The notes under the pieces were generated by a model that worked only from the letters and a program-made list of their open reading frames with translations, had not been told where the DNA came from and ran no database searches. 64,000 nucleotides of DNA, taken from contig NZ_MRWE01000004.1 of the NCBI RefSeq assembly GCF_002093665.1, positions 62,001-126,000 on the forward strand. Reading direction: 5' to 3'. Positions 47,795-58,067 of this stretch are shown one piece after another. Each line of letters begins with the position of its first letter. Within the stretch, counting starts at the first letter, position 1. The DNA is from Rouxiella badensis (GTDB taxonomy: Bacteria > Pseudomonadota > Gammaproteobacteria > Enterobacterales > Enterobacteriaceae). The position numbers and the translations under genes are program-made.

Positions 47795-48343
47795 ATGACG
47801 CAACCCATCAGCATTATTGCCAAAGCACTCGTACGCGAACGCCAGCGCACCGGCCTGTCGCTGGCCGAGATCTCTCGCCGCGCCGGGATAGCAAAATCCA
47901 CGCTGTCACAGCTGGAGTCAGGGAACGGCAATCCCAGCATCGAGACCCTGTGGTCCCTGTGCGTGGCGTTGGATATTCCCTTCGCCCGCTTGATGGAACA
48001 GGAAGTCAGCACTTCGCAAGTGATTCGTTTTGGCGAAGGACCGTCGGTGACCGCAGAGATGGCGCATTACAAGGCGATACTCTTAGCCACCTGCCCACCG
48101 GGTGCGAGAAGAGATATCTATCAACTGATCACCCAGCCGGGTGAAGACCGCCATTCGCATCCGCACTCTCCCGGCTCGATTGAACATCTGATCGTGACTC
48201 AGGGCCGGGCGCTGGTTGGCCCAACCGATTCAGCTACCGAACTGAATCCCGGCGACTATATCTGTTACCCAGGCGATCAACCTCACGTTTTCAAAGCGTT
48301 AGAACCCAACACCCATGCCATCCTCATCTCCGAGCAGAATTAA
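47795..48343 (+). CDS. XRE-family regulator with C-terminal cupin domain
   Basis: 182-residue regulator. N-terminal helix-turn-helix (VRERQRTGLSLAEISRRAGI, then STLSQLESGNGNPSIETLW, about residues 10-60). C-terminal double-stranded beta-helix cupin with the metal/ligand motif EDRHSHPHSPGSIEHLIV and GDYICYPGDQPHVF. Such proteins sense small molecules and usually repress a neighbouring operon. Here that is azlCD, so an amino acid ligand is plausible. ATG 47795 is preferred over GTG 47786 because GGTGG lies 7 bases before it. Confidence 0.85.
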   Translation: MTQPISIIAKALVRERQRTGLSLAEISRRAGIAKSTLSQLESGNGNPSIETLWSLCVALDIPFARLMEQEVSTSQVIRFGEGPSVTAEMAHYKAILLATCPPGARRDIYQLITQPGEDRHSHPHSPGSIEHLIVTQGRALVGPTDSATELNPGDYICYPGDQPHVFKALEPNTHAILISEQN

Positions 48344-48518
48344 TGTTTGCATCAAAAGTGTGACCTGGCCCACAAAAGACTATACTTGAGGTATAGATTT
48401 AACGTTTTGGCAACATTCCAACGTCTCTTTTGATTTTGGGACACTGTCTGTACTCCGGTAGATTTTGTGTGGCGGCAAGGCGGCGGCGCGAAAGCTGCGG
48501 GGGTAAATAGGAGCAAAG

Positions 48519-49433
48519 ATGAAGATTAGTGTTTTGGGGTGTGGCGCGCTGGGCCAACTCTGGCTCTCGACGCTGTACCAGCAGGGGCACGACGTGCAAG
48601 GATGGGTACGCATTCCACAACCGTTCTGCGCCGTCAACGTCATCTCTCCCGACGGCACCGCGTTCAATCGTAATTTGCCGACCAACGATCCCCAGCATTT
48701 AGCCGACAGCGAGCTGCTTATCGTGACGCTGAAAGCCTGGCAGGTATCCAGCGCGCTCGGTACGCTGCTGCCAAAGCTCAACGAAAACTGCAGCGTACTG
48801 CTGCTGCACAACGGTATGGGAACCGTCGATGAACTCCCAGCACATCGCCAGCCGATTCTACTGGGAGCGACGACCCACGCGGCGCGACACGAAGGAAATG
48901 CGATTATTCACGTCGCGGCGGGCATCACGCATATCGGTCCGGCAAATCAGCGCGGTGCGGGGGCAAGCTACCTGGCCGATCCTCTGCACAGCGCCCTGCC
49001 TGACGTCGCGTGGCACGACAATATTCTGCCGTCACTGTGGAATAAACTGGCGGTAAACTGCGTGATCAATCCTTTGACTGCGGTGTATAACTGTACCAAC
49101 GGCGACCTCATAGCGCACGGTGAGATGATTGAAAGCATCTGCGGTGAAGTGGCAGAAGTCATGGCAATTGAAGGCTATCAGACCCACAAAGAGTCGCTGC
49201 TGAGCTATGTTTATCAGGTTATCGATACTACCTCGGCCAACCATTCCTCGATGTTGCAGGACATTCGCACCCAACGTCATACCGAGGTTGACTACATCAC
49301 CGGTTACGTTTTGCGTCGTGGTCGCAGCCACGGTTTGCAGCTGCCGATGAACAATAAATTATTCGAAATGATTAAAAGAAAGGAAAGTGATTATGAGCGT
49401 TTCGGCTCTGGTATGTCTGGCACCTGGCAGTGA
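48519..49433 (+). CDS. panE: 2-dehydropantoate 2-reductase (ketopantoate reductase)
   Basis: 304-residue NADPH enzyme of pantothenate (vitamin B5) synthesis. The N-terminal dinucleotide motif GCGALG is at residues 7-12 and the catalytic Lys lies in [16 protein letters not shown]. Length as E. coli PanE (303). Its last 41 bases overlap yajL, so the two are translated as one operon. Confidence 0.95.
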   Translation: MKISVLGCGALGQLWLSTLYQQGHDVQGWVRIPQPFCAVNVISPDGTAFNRNLPTNDPQHLADSELLIVTLKAWQVSSALGTLLPKLNENCSVLLLHNGMGTVDELPAHRQPILLGATTHAARHEGNAIIHVAAGITHIGPANQRGAGASYLADPLHSALPDVAWHDNILPSLWNKLAVNCVINPLTAVYNCTNGDLIAHGEMIESICGEVAEVMAIEGYQTHKESLLSYVYQVIDTTSANHSSMLQDIRTQRHTEVDYITGYVLRRGRSHGLQLPMNNKLFEMIKRKESDYERFGSGMSGTWQ

Positions 49434-49983
49434 AGAACTGGAAGCCGTCACCGCGATAGACCTGCTGGTTCGCGCCGGGGTTAACGTCACCACCGCCAGC
49501 GTGGCGGGTGATGGCAACCTTGAGATCCGCTGTTCGCGCGGCGTGAAAATCCTCGCCGACGTCGCACTGGTTGACGTCGCAGACGAAGAATTTGACGCCA
49601 TCGTGCTGCCCGGTGGCCTGAAAGGTGCAGAATGTTTTCGCGACAGTCCGCTGCTGGTCGAAAAGGTACGCCACGTTAACGTCACCGGAAAACTGGTTGC
49701 CGCTATCTGCGCCGCACCCGCGCTGGTGCTGGAATATCATGACCTTTTCCCGGTCGGCAATATGACCGGTTTCCCCGGCCTGAAGGACAAGGTGTCACCT
49801 GATAAGTGGATGGATAAACGCGTAATGTTCGACCCGCGCGTCAACCTGCTGACCAGCCAGGGGCCGGGCACGTCGATCGAATTCGCGCTTAAAATGATTG
49901 ACTTGCTGATGGGCAAAGCTAAAGCCGCCGAGGTCGCCTCGCAGTTGGTGCTTTACCCGGGTGTACACAACTATCAAGACTGA
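49393..49983 (+). CDS. yajL: Protein deglycase / chaperone YajL (ThiJ/DJ-1 family)
   Basis: 196-residue DJ-1 superfamily protein protecting against electrophile and oxidative stress. The nucleophile Cys sits in the elbow [10 protein letters not shown] and the supporting Glu in [12 protein letters not shown] 49393 follows AAAGGAAAG; a GTG at 49387 is possible. It overlaps the end of panE by 41 bases. Confidence 0.94.
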   Translation: MSVSALVCLAPGSEELEAVTAIDLLVRAGVNVTTASVAGDGNLEIRCSRGVKILADVALVDVADEEFDAIVLPGGLKGAECFRDSPLLVEKVRHVNVTGKLVAAICAAPALVLEYHDLFPVGNMTGFPGLKDKVSPDKWMDKRVMFDPRVNLLTSQGPGTSIEFALKMIDLLMGKAKAAEVASQLVLYPGVHNYQD

Positions 49984-50104
49984 ATCTTGATCCGCAGCGC
50001 CATGCTCTGGCGCTGCGGATTAACTGATTTTGAGGATTGAGCGAAAGATAAAAGCGACTCAATATAAAGGGATTATAATTATCTCTTTTCAAGAGGTTAT
50101 CGTG

Positions 50105-50515
50105 ATGATTATCCCCCCTATTCTCCCCTCCTCTTTGCCGGACTGCCCCAATCCTCCAGGCTATTTTAATTCCGAGATAGCTCAGACATGCATCCTGATG
50201 ACCGCCAGAATCGACGGACTGTATCTCAGCATGGCGGCCATACACAGCAACACACAAAACCTTCAGAAAAAATGCACCCGCGCGAAGGAGGTGCTGAAAA
50301 ACATCGAAATTGTTGCCTGCAAAAACAATTTGCTTGCGACATCTAGCTGGGGCACAAAACTGGTCAAAAATATTGATAGCGTGAGTAGAGAAGCCTACAT
50401 GCTGGGCCAAAATGAAGCGCCAATACAGGAATTTACCGAAGTTTCTAACGCTCTTATGTGGTGCTACGTGGATCTGATTAAGCAGCAAATTTGGCCTGAT
50501 ACTGCCATAGAGTAG
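50105..50515 (+). CDS. Hypothetical protein, small orphan
   Basis: Not recognised. 136 residues from ATG 50105 (adjacent GTG 50102 possible), with AAGAGG 8-10 bases upstream. The N-terminus is Pro-rich (IIPPILPSSLPDCPNPPG), the rest mostly helical with three or four Cys and no signal peptide or membrane helix. It lies between yajL and a class A phosphatase gene in a spot where E. coli has thiI next to yajL, so it belongs to inserted DNA. A minus-strand open frame covers the same bases but resembles no protein. Effector-like helical proteins can look like this, but there is no direct evidence. Confidence 0.5.
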   Translation: MIIPPILPSSLPDCPNPPGYFNSEIAQTCILMTARIDGLYLSMAAIHSNTQNLQKKCTRAKEVLKNIEIVACKNNLLATSSWGTKLVKNIDSVSREAYMLGQNEAPIQEFTEVSNALMWCYVDLIKQQIWPDTAIE

Positions 50516-50651
50516 AAACATAAACCGGTTAACGGGAGCGCCATCACAATCAATAGTCTTCTCCATTGCAGTAAGTCTGGCGGTTGATATCATTTTATTT
50601 CCAAATGTTTCGAAATTTAAAGCATCTTTTAAACACGATAGGGAAATAAAC

Positions 50652-51374
50652 GTGAAAAAACTGACCTCTGCCCTGTTAATCAGTCTGGTACTGACCGGCT
50701 ACGTGCAGGCCGCTGACAAGCATTATCTGACGCTGCAAGACACCGCCGACAGCGTGCAGCTACTCCCGCCGCCTCCGGCCTTTGACAGCGTGGCCTTCCA
50801 GGCCGATAAAGCTGCCTACGAGCAGGGCAAATACCTGCGTAACACCCCACGCGGCACACAAGCCTACAGCGACGCCGACTCGTCGGCCGATAACGTCACC
50901 AAAAACTTCTCCACCCCGTTCGGCTTCGAGATAACCGCGCAGAATACCCCGGCAATCTATGAGCTCATCGCCACCATGAAGGAAGACGCCGGAGACTATG
51001 CCACCAAATCCGCCAAGGAAAAATATAACCGTATTCGTCCTTTCGCCTTCTTCCACGAACCTACCTGCCGCCCGGATGATGAAAGCAAGCTCGCCAAGAA
51101 CGGATCCTACCCGTCAGGCCATACCGCCATCGGCTGGTCGATTGCGTTGGTGCTGGCAGAAATTAATCCAACGCGCCAAAACGAGATCCTCAAACGTGGC
51201 TTCGAACTGGGCCAAAGCCGCGTGATTTGCGGCTATCACTGGCAGAGTGACGTCGATGCGGCGCGCGTCGTGTCGTCGGCGGTCGTCGCCCGACTGCACA
51301 ACAACCCACAGTTCGTCAGCCAGCTGGCGAAAGCTAAAGAAGAAATCGCCAAACTGCGGCAAAACGCAAAGTAA
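50652..51374 (+). CDS. phoN: Class A non-specific acid phosphatase (PhoN/PhoC type)
   Basis: 240-residue periplasmic phosphatase. A signal peptide ends near VQA-ADKHY. All three PAP2-type motifs are present: KEKYNRIRP, GSYPSGHT and SRVICGYHWQSD, which supply the phosphate pocket and the nucleophilic His. Relatives dephosphorylate many organic phosphate esters. Start is GTG 50652, after AGGGAAA. Not in this place in E. coli, so probably acquired. The choice between the names phoN and phoC cannot be made from sequence alone. Confidence 0.9.
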   Translation: MKKLTSALLISLVLTGYVQAADKHYLTLQDTADSVQLLPPPPAFDSVAFQADKAAYEQGKYLRNTPRGTQAYSDADSSADNVTKNFSTPFGFEITAQNTPAIYELIATMKEDAGDYATKSAKEKYNRIRPFAFFHEPTCRPDDESKLAKNGSYPSGHTAIGWSIALVLAEINPTRQNEILKRGFELGQSRVICGYHWQSDVDAARVVSSAVVARLHNNPQFVSQLAKAKEEIAKLRQNAK

Positions 51375-51410
51375 CCCTGCCCGGGACCGGATTGCTAAAA
51401 TCTGCGCATA

Positions 51411-51440
51411 AAAAAGGGATTGCCACGGCAATCCCTTTTT
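51411..51440. terminator. Bidirectional terminator between phoN and thiI
   Basis: Stem AAAAAGGGATTGCC / GGCAATCCCTTTTT with a short loop; A-rich on the left and T5 on the right. Confidence 0.88.
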
Positions 51441-51471
51441 CTACCTCGTTATCGCACTCAGCGCTGATGGC

Positions 51472-52920
51472 CTATGGACGATAAACCTTCACATTTTTAT
51501 AGCCCTGCTCGTGCAGATAAAGCGCCTGTAGGCGGCTCATCACCCCACGATCGCAGTAAAGCAGGTAGGTCTTACTCTGGTCGAGCGAGCCAAAAGCGCC
51601 GCCGAGTTTGTAGAACGGAAGCACCGCTGTTTCAACCCCTTCAAGCTGCAGCGGATTCTCTTCCTGTTCGTCCGGTGCTCGGATATCCAGCACGACGTCG
51701 GTCGCGGCAAAATCGGCCACGGTTTCGACTTCGGCCACTTCCTGCTGCGACTCTTCGGCAATGGTGCGAATGTCCTGATTCTTGGCTTCGGAAATGACTT
51801 TTTCCAGAATCGAGAAATCAAATAGCGCTTCTTCGGCTTCGATTTTTGCTTTAATCGCTTTTACGGTCGGGCTTTTGGAAATCACGCCGCAGTATTCAGG
51901 CATGGTTTTCGCAAAGTCCTCGGTGCCGATTTCGCGGGCGATATCGATGATGTGCTGCTTGTCATGAGAAATTAGCGGGCGCAGGATAAGGGTATCGGTC
52001 GCGTTATCGATCAGTCGCAGGTTGGACAACGTTTGGCTTGATACCTGGCCCAGTGCTTCCCCTGTCACCAAGGCCTGCACACCGTAGCGCTCGGCAATGG
52101 CAGAGGCGGCGCGAACCATCATACGCTTGAGCACGACGCCCATCTGACCGTCTTCGATCTTTTCGAGGATTTCGCCAACCACCGGTTCGAAATCGATAGA
52201 GATAAAGCGTACGCGGTGCGAGCTGCCGAAGCGGTTCCACAGATAATAAGCGACCTGTTTCACACCGATTTCATGCGCGGAACCGCCCAGATTAAAGAAG
52301 CAGTAATGCACGCGGCTGCCGCGACGCATCAGCATGTAGCTAGAGACGCCGGAGTCAAAGCCACCGGAAATCAGTGACATGACGTCTTCCTGCGTGCCGA
52401 TAGGGTATCCGCTCAGGCCCTGATAGCGGCGCTTGATAAGCACCAGCTGGTCATCGTTGATTTCGAGCTTAACGGTGACTTGCGGGCTGGTCAGATCAAC
52501 CTTGGCCGACGCGATATGCTGATTCAGGCCGCCGCCGACGTAGCGCTCTACGTCGCCAGAGCTGAAACTGTGCTTGCCACGACGTTTAACGCGCACGCAG
52601 AAGGTTTTACCTTCGAGCTCTTCGCGGTAGGCTTCCAGCGTCTGCTCGAAAATATGGTGAACATCATTAAACGGGCGGTCTTCGACCTCCAGTACGTGAT
52701 GGATACCGGGAATGCGGCAGAGCAATTCAACAATCTGGTCATGTTTGCTTTCGTCTTTGCTGCGAACTTCGATATGATCCCAGTGGCGCACGACGGCCAG
52801 GGTCTCATCGCTGCTCTTCACAACGTTACGAATGCTGCTTGCAAGTATCTTAATGAAGCGCAAACGCACAGATTGGCTCTTGATGGTGATTTCTGGGAAC
52901 AATTTAATGATAAACTTCAT
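51472..52920 (-). CDS. thiI: tRNA 4-thiouridine synthase / thiamine sulfur transfer ThiI
   Basis: 482-residue enzyme making s4U8 in tRNA and passing sulfur to ThiS. Domains in order: ferredoxin-like plus THUMP (about 1-165), PP-loop ATPase with [14 protein letters not shown] (about 180), and a C-terminal rhodanese domain with persulfide Cys in [11 protein letters not shown]; the second redox Cys is in [10 protein letters not shown]. Length as E. coli (482). Divergent from xseB. Confidence 0.96.
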   Translation of the reverse strand: MKFIIKLFPEITIKSQSVRLRFIKILASSIRNVVKSSDETLAVVRHWDHIEVRSKDESKHDQIVELLCRIPGIHHVLEVEDRPFNDVHHIFEQTLEAYREELEGKTFCVRVKRRGKHSFSSGDVERYVGGGLNQHIASAKVDLTSPQVTVKLEINDDQLVLIKRRYQGLSGYPIGTQEDVMSLISGGFDSGVSSYMLMRRGSRVHYCFFNLGGSAHEIGVKQVAYYLWNRFGSSHRVRFISIDFEPVVGEILEKIEDGQMGVVLKRMMVRAASAIAERYGVQALVTGEALGQVSSQTLSNLRLIDNATDTLILRPLISHDKQHIIDIAREIGTEDFAKTMPEYCGVISKSPTVKAIKAKIEAEEALFDFSILEKVISEAKNQDIRTIAEESQQEVAEVETVADFAATDVVLDIRAPDEQEENPLQLEGVETAVLPFYKLGGAFGSLDQSKTYLLYCDRGVMSRLQALYLHEQGYKNVKVYRP

Positions 52921-53166
52921 GGCATTCTTTTGTTAGCGGGTGAGAATACTGGGTCGTAAGTGTGAGAATAAGGATCTAGAATCAACTATTGGTAAACGTA
53001 TGATTCACGAATACTGCGCTTACCAATATATTCTGCGGCGCGGAGTATAGCACTTTAATCGGGTACTTTGCGCGCAAAAGGATGCATCATAATAGCTGGT
53101 TACCTGCGCCGACGTTATCATAGGGATATCCTACGGCTCCCAGACCTTCGATATTGAAAGAGAATT

Positions 53167-53409
53167 ATGCCAAAAAAAGCTGCACCACCTGCCAATTTCG
53201 AAACTGCATTGGCTGAACTTGAACAAATCGTCGCTCGCCTTGAATCAGGAGAACTTCCGCTGGAGGACGCGCTGAATGAGTTTGAACAGGGCGTACAGCT
53301 TGCCCGTCAGGGACAACAAAAGTTACAGCAGGCCGAGCAGCGCGTGCAGATCCTGCTCGACAGCGATAACGATGCCCCTTTGCAACCTTTTACACCGGAA
53401 GCTGAGTAA
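53167..53409 (+). CDS. xseB: Exodeoxyribonuclease VII small subunit
   Basis: 80-residue helical subunit, same length as in E. coli, with [22 protein letters not shown]-like helix and the conserved [12 protein letters not shown]. It assembles with XseA into the single-strand nuclease. It heads the xseB-ispA-dxs-yajO series. Confidence 0.95.
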   Translation: MPKKAAPPANFETALAELEQIVARLESGELPLEDALNEFEQGVQLARQGQQKLQQAEQRVQILLDSDNDAPLQPFTPEAE

Positions 53410-53415
53410 TTCCTG

Positions 53416-54345
53416 ATGTCCCAAATAGAACAACAAAGCGAAGCGAAAAGCTTCAGTCATCAGCTCCGTGAGCTGCAAAAGCGTGTCGATGGCGTTCTTG
53501 AAGGCTATGTCGCCGAACTGCCATTTTCCGACACGCCGCTGGTTGCCGCGATGCACCATGGTTCATTGCTGGGTGGAAAGCGCCTGCGTCCTTATTTAGT
53601 GTATGCCAGCGGACAACTTTTTGGCCTGCAATTAACCAGCCTGGACGCGCCTGCCGCTGCCATCGAATGCATTCACGCTTATTCACTCATTCACGATGAC
53701 CTGCCTGCGATGGACGACGACGACCTGCGTCGCGGCCAGCCGACCTGCCACGTGAAATTCGGTGAAGCCAATGCCATTTTGGCCGGTGATGCCCTGCAAA
53801 CGCTGGCGTTTTCGATTCTGGCCGACGTAGAGATGCCCGAGGTCGCGGTGAGCGATCGCTTGTCGATGATCTCCGAACTGGCGCGCGCCAGCGGCGTAGC
53901 GGGCATGTGTGCGGGTCAGGCCTTAGACCTCGAGGCCGAAGGCAAGCAGGTTGATTTACAGGCGCTGGAGCGTATCCATCGCCATAAAACCGGCGCGCTC
54001 ATTCGCGCCGCCGTTCGCATCGGCGCTCTGGCAGCCGGTGCTCGCGGTCGAGCTGCGCTACCGCTGCTTGACCGTTACGCCGAGGCCATCGGTCTCGCCT
54101 TCCAGGTTCAGGACGATATTCTGGATGTCATTGGTGATACCCACACGCTGGGCAAGCGTCAGGGTGCAGATCAACAGCTTGGTAAAAGTACTTATCCCGC
54201 CCTGCTTGGGCTGGAAGGCGCACAGACCAAAGCCAAAGACCTTTATCAGGAAGCCGTTGCCGCCCTGGACGAGCTGGCCACACATTCTTACAACACGGCC
54301 CCATTGCTGGCATTAGCCCGCTTTGTTATTGAGCGTGACAGCTGA
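53416..54345 (+). CDS. ispA: Farnesyl diphosphate synthase (geranyltranstransferase)
   Basis: 309-residue isoprenyl chain elongase making FPP from IPP and DMAPP. First Asp-rich motif DDLPAMDDDDLRRG and second DDILD are intact, with GALLGGKRLRP-like substrate binding near residue 50 (GSLLGGKRLRP). It begins 6 bases after xseB. N-terminus is about ten residues longer than E. coli's. Product feeds undecaprenyl, ubiquinone and heme O. Confidence 0.96.
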   Translation: MSQIEQQSEAKSFSHQLRELQKRVDGVLEGYVAELPFSDTPLVAAMHHGSLLGGKRLRPYLVYASGQLFGLQLTSLDAPAAAIECIHAYSLIHDDLPAMDDDDLRRGQPTCHVKFGEANAILAGDALQTLAFSILADVEMPEVAVSDRLSMISELARASGVAGMCAGQALDLEAEGKQVDLQALERIHRHKTGALIRAAVRIGALAAGARGRAALPLLDRYAEAIGLAFQVQDDILDVIGDTHTLGKRQGADQQLGKSTYPALLGLEGAQTKAKDLYQEAVAALDELATHSYNTAPLLALARFVIERDS

Positions 54346-54413
54346 TTGCCCGTAAACCGCTGTCGTCGCGATATTTCCATACTGCTTGGATGAGCCTCTT
54401 ATATGAGTAACCA

Positions 54414-56276
54414 ATGAGTCTTGATATAGCCAAATACCCCATGCTGGCACTGGCGGAGAACCCCGAAGAACTCCGCTCGCTTCCGAAAGAAAGCTTACCG
54501 AAGCTCTGTGACGAGCTGCGCCAGTACCTGCTGGACAGCGTGAGCAAGTCGAGCGGCCACTTTGCGTCCGGTCTCGGCGTCGTAGAGCTGACTGTCGCCA
54601 TGCACTACGTCTACAACACCCCTTTCGACCATCTGGTTTGGGACGTAGGCCATCAGGCCTATCCCCATAAAATTCTGACCGGCCGTCGCGACAAGATTTC
54701 GACCATCCGCCAGAAAGAGGGTCTGCACCCGTTCCCGTGGCGCAGCGAGAGTGAGTACGACGTACTGTCGGTCGGCCACTCCTCAACCTCCATTAGCGCG
54801 GGGCTCGGCATGGCCGTTGCCGCCGAACGCGAAGGTAAAGGCCGTCGAACGATCTGTGTTATTGGTGACGGTGCCATCACCGCCGGTATGGCCTTCGAAG
54901 CGATGAACCACGCCGGAGATATCAAATCTGACATGCTGGTTGTGCTTAACGATAACGAAATGTCGATTTCCGAAAACGTTGGCGCACTGAACAACCACCT
55001 GGCGCAGCTGCTGTCGGGCAAGCTCTATTCGCGCCTGCGCGAAGGCGGAAAAAAGGTGCTGTCGGGTGTTCCACCTATTAAGGAGCTCATCCGTCGTACC
55101 GAGGAGCACCTGAAAGGCATGGTCGTGCCGGGTACGCTGTTTGAAGAGCTGGGCTTTAACTACATCGGACCGGTTGACGGCCACGACGTGGTGGCGTTGA
55201 CCCAGACGCTGAAAAACATGCGCGACCTGCAAGGCCCTCAGCTGCTGCACGTCATGACCCGCAAGGGCAAAGGCTATGCGCCAGCCGAGAATGACCCCAT
55301 CAGCTTCCATGCGGTACCGAAATTCGACCCGGCCAGCGGAACGCTGCCTAAGAGCAAAGAAGGCCTGCCGAGCTATTCGAAAGTCTTCGGCGACTGGCTG
55401 TGTGAAACGGCCGCCGGAGACAGCAAGCTGATGGCCGTCACGCCTGCGATGCGCGAAGGCTCAGGCATGGTCAAATTCTCCAAGACCTATCCGCAGCAAT
55501 ATTTTGACGTGGCGATCGCCGAGCAACACGCGGTGACTTTCGCAGCAGGTCTGGCCATCGGCGGCTACAAACCGGTGGTGGCGATTTATTCGACCTTCTT
55601 GCAACGTGGCTACGATCAGGTGATCCACGACGTCGCTATCCAGAATCTGCCGGTGCTGTTCGCCATCGACCGCGGCGGCATTGTCGGCGCAGACGGACAA
55701 ACCCATCAGGGCGCATTCGACCTGTCGTTCCTACGCTGCATCCCGAATATGATAATCATGACGCCAAGCGATGAGAACGAGTGCCGTCAGATGCTGCACA
55801 CTGGTTACCACCACCAGCAGGGTCCGGTCGCGGTGCGTTATCCGCGCGGTACCGGCACCGGTGCAACCTGTGAGCCGCTGGCCTCGCTGCCTATCGGTAA
55901 GGGCGTAGTTCGCCGTGAGGGTGAGAAGATTGCCATTCTCAACTTCGGTACCCTTTTGCCGGAGGCGCGAGAAGCCGCAGAGCAGCTTAACGCTACGCTG
56001 GTCGATATGCGCTTCGTCAAACCACTGGATAACGAACTCATCCTTTCTCTGGCTGCCAGCCACGATTCACTGGTGACCGTAGAAGAGAACGCTATCATGG
56101 GCGGTGCGGGCAGCGGCGTTAACGAACTGCTAATGTCTAAACGTGTCTGTGTCCCGGTGCTGAACATCGGTCTGCCTGACCTGTTTGTGCCGCAGGGTAC
56201 GCAGGAAGAGATCCGCAGCGACCTCGGTCTCGATGCCGCAGGCATTGTGCGCCAGATAAACGACTGGCTCGCCTGA
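54414..56276 (+). CDS. dxs: 1-deoxy-D-xylulose-5-phosphate synthase
   Basis: 620-residue thiamine-diphosphate enzyme, first step of the MEP isoprenoid pathway and source of DXP for thiamine and pyridoxal. TPP-binding motif [18 protein letters not shown] ending VVLNDNEMS, and the transketolase middle domain with [11 protein letters not shown] (catalytic Glu). Length identical to E. coli. 68 bases after ispA. Confidence 0.98.
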   Translation: MSLDIAKYPMLALAENPEELRSLPKESLPKLCDELRQYLLDSVSKSSGHFASGLGVVELTVAMHYVYNTPFDHLVWDVGHQAYPHKILTGRRDKISTIRQKEGLHPFPWRSESEYDVLSVGHSSTSISAGLGMAVAAEREGKGRRTICVIGDGAITAGMAFEAMNHAGDIKSDMLVVLNDNEMSISENVGALNNHLAQLLSGKLYSRLREGGKKVLSGVPPIKELIRRTEEHLKGMVVPGTLFEELGFNYIGPVDGHDVVALTQTLKNMRDLQGPQLLHVMTRKGKGYAPAENDPISFHAVPKFDPASGTLPKSKEGLPSYSKVFGDWLCETAAGDSKLMAVTPAMREGSGMVKFSKTYPQQYFDVAIAEQHAVTFAAGLAIGGYKPVVAIYSTFLQRGYDQVIHDVAIQNLPVLFAIDRGGIVGADGQTHQGAFDLSFLRCIPNMIIMTPSDENECRQMLHTGYHHQQGPVAVRYPRGTGTGATCEPLASLPIGKGVVRREGEKIAILNFGTLLPEAREAAEQLNATLVDMRFVKPLDNELILSLAASHDSLVTVEENAIMGGAGSGVNELLMSKRVCVPVLNIGLPDLFVPQGTQEEIRSDLGLDAAGIVRQINDWLA

Positions 56277-56305
56277 TAACTCCCCGCTAATAGGCCGTCA
56301 TCCTC

Positions 56306-56335
56306 CCCCTTTTTCTTTAGCAAAAAGGGGGATTT
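56306..56335 (+). terminator. Hairpin after dxs
   Basis: Stem CCCCCTTTTTC-type arm with CAAAAAGGGGG around TTTAG; exits into ATTTACC. T tract is weak, so termination is probable but not certain. Confidence 0.55.
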
Positions 56336-56435
56336 ACCTTCCCCCGCGGTGCCCCTTTCCTCGCGCCCTCTCAGACTGAGCTACAGTTAAGGCTTAACTT
56401 TATGCGTAAGTTTTTAAGCTGATGCGGGAGAAATC

Positions 56436-57410
56436 ATGCAATTTACACAATTTGGAACCACCGGGCTGAACGTGTCGCGCCTGTGCCTCGGCTGTATGAC
56501 CTACGGTGAACCTTCACGCGGGAAACACGCCTGGACACTGCCGGAAGAGAGCAGCCGCCCTCTCATCAAACAGGCGATAGACGCCGGCATCAATTTCTTC
56601 GACACCGCCAACAGTTATTCCGACGGCAGTAGCGAAGAAATCGTCGGTAGAGTCCTGGGTGAATACTTGAAGCGTGACCAGTACGTGCTGGCGACCAAGG
56701 TGTTCTTCCCGCTTTCCAACCTCAAGGGCGGACTGTCGCGTGCGTCGATTATGCAATCCATCGACGACAGCCTGAAACGACTGGGCACCGACTACGTTGA
56801 CCTGCTGCAAATCCACCGCTGGGATTACGACACGCCTATCGAAGAGACGCTGGAGGCGCTCAACGACGTGGTTAAGGCCGGGAAGGCACGTTTTATTGGC
56901 GCATCATCGATGCACGCAGCGCAGTTCAGGCAGGCACTGGATCTGCAGCAACAGCACGGCTTTGCCTCATTCGTTTCGATGCAGGACCAGTACAATCTTA
57001 TCCAGCGCGAGGAAGAAAAAGAGATGCATCCGCTGTGCCTCGAGAGAAACATCGCGGTGCTGCCCTGGAGCCCGCTGGCACGCGGACGACTCACTCGCCC
57101 ATGGGGTGAAAGCACCGCGCGTTCCGTTTCCGATGAGGTGATCCCAACGCTGTACGGCGATACCGAAGAGGCGGATGCCAAAATTGCCGAACGGGTTGCC
57201 AAAATCGCCGAAGACCACGGCGTTCCCCGTGCCCAAATCGCCCTGGCGTGGATCCTGAGCAAACCGGTGGTCACCGCACCCATTATCGGAGCATCACGCG
57301 CCGGGCATTTGGAAGATGCAATAGCCGCACTGGACGTGGTGTTGAGTATTGAAGAGATTGCCGAGCTGGAGATGGCCTATCAGCCACATCAGGCGACAGG
57401 CTTTAAATAA
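56436..57410 (+). CDS. yajO: Aldo-keto reductase YajO
   Basis: 324-residue NADPH-dependent aldo-keto reductase. Catalytic tetrad residues appear in FFDTANSYSDG (Asp, Tyr), ATKVFFP (Lys) and QIHRWDYDTP (His). E. coli YajO is a xylose/xylulose reductase-like enzyme also reported to supply DXP from ribulose 5-phosphate in dxs mutants, which fits its position behind dxs. Length as E. coli (324). Confidence 0.94.
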   Translation: MQFTQFGTTGLNVSRLCLGCMTYGEPSRGKHAWTLPEESSRPLIKQAIDAGINFFDTANSYSDGSSEEIVGRVLGEYLKRDQYVLATKVFFPLSNLKGGLSRASIMQSIDDSLKRLGTDYVDLLQIHRWDYDTPIEETLEALNDVVKAGKARFIGASSMHAAQFRQALDLQQQHGFASFVSMQDQYNLIQREEEKEMHPLCLERNIAVLPWSPLARGRLTRPWGESTARSVSDEVIPTLYGDTEEADAKIAERVAKIAEDHGVPRAQIALAWILSKPVVTAPIIGASRAGHLEDAIAALDVVLSIEEIAELEMAYQPHQATGFK

Positions 57411-57431
57411 TTTCAAGACTCGTTAAAAGCA

Positions 57432-57471
57432 AAACGGGCGTCGGGGAAAACCTCAGACGCCCGTTTTTTAT
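57432..57471. terminator. Bidirectional terminator between yajO and pgpA
   Basis: Stem AAACGGGCGTC / GACGCCCGTTT with a 13-base loop, T6 on the right and A-rich on the left. Confidence 0.88.
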
Positions 57472-57482
57472 TGCGCTACCGA

Positions 57483-58067
57483 TTAAAGCAGGCCGGTTGG
57501 CCAGTGATGTCCGATGAAATAGATAATCGCCGCGCCGATGACCCCGGCCACCACGTCATCAATCATGATACCCATACCGCCCTGCACGTTGCGGTCGAAC
57601 CAGCGGATCGGCCACGGCTTCCAGATATCCAGCACGCGGAATACCACGAAACCTATCACCACCCACTGCCAATCATTGGTCGGCAACGCCATGAGGGTTA
57701 TCCACATGCCGACAAACTCATCCCATACGATGCTGCCGTGGTCGTGAACCCGCATGTCTTTTGCCGTCTGGCGACACAGGTATACGCCGATACAGATGCT
57801 GAACATCACCACCAGCGAGTAAACCTGCCACGGTAAATAGGTCAGCACAATCCAGAACGGGATTGCCGCAATCGACCCTGCGGTACCCGGTCCCACCGGG
57901 AACAGACCGCTGCCGAAACCGGTCGCCAACAGGTGCCACGGGTTGCGCAAGTTCAGCCTTTTTTTTGCTGCCGCCATATCCACTGCGTCATTGCCGGTGC
58001 GGCCCTTGTGGCGCATCGGACGTTTCTTGCTTCCTGCGTTGCCGCGAGCGTTATTTTCGACGGTCAT
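57483..58067 (-). CDS. pgpA: Phosphatidylglycerophosphatase A
   Basis: 194-residue membrane phosphatase giving phosphatidylglycerol. Family core: [29 protein letters not shown] and the Asp-rich [13 protein letters not shown]. Start ATG 58067 overlaps the thiL stop (ATGA). The N-terminus before NPWHLL is about 40 residues, basic and Asn/Ala/Lys-rich, some 20 longer than E. coli PgpA (172 in all). Confidence 0.95.
   Translation of the reverse strand: MTVENNARGNAGSKKRPMRHKGRTGNDAVDMAAAKKRLNLRNPWHLLATGFGSGLFPVGPGTAGSIAAIPFWIVLTYLPWQVYSLVVMFSICIGVYLCRQTAKDMRVHDHGSIVWDEFVGMWITLMALPTNDWQWVVIGFVVFRVLDIWKPWPIRWFDRNVQGGMGIMIDDVVAGVIGAAIIYFIGHHWPTGLL

Noticed and set aside
49919-50593. 224-residue minus-strand frame overlapping the small orphan gene
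   Set aside because: It runs into the end of yajL and has no family features; the plus-strand frame has a ribosome site and better composition. The choice is not certain.
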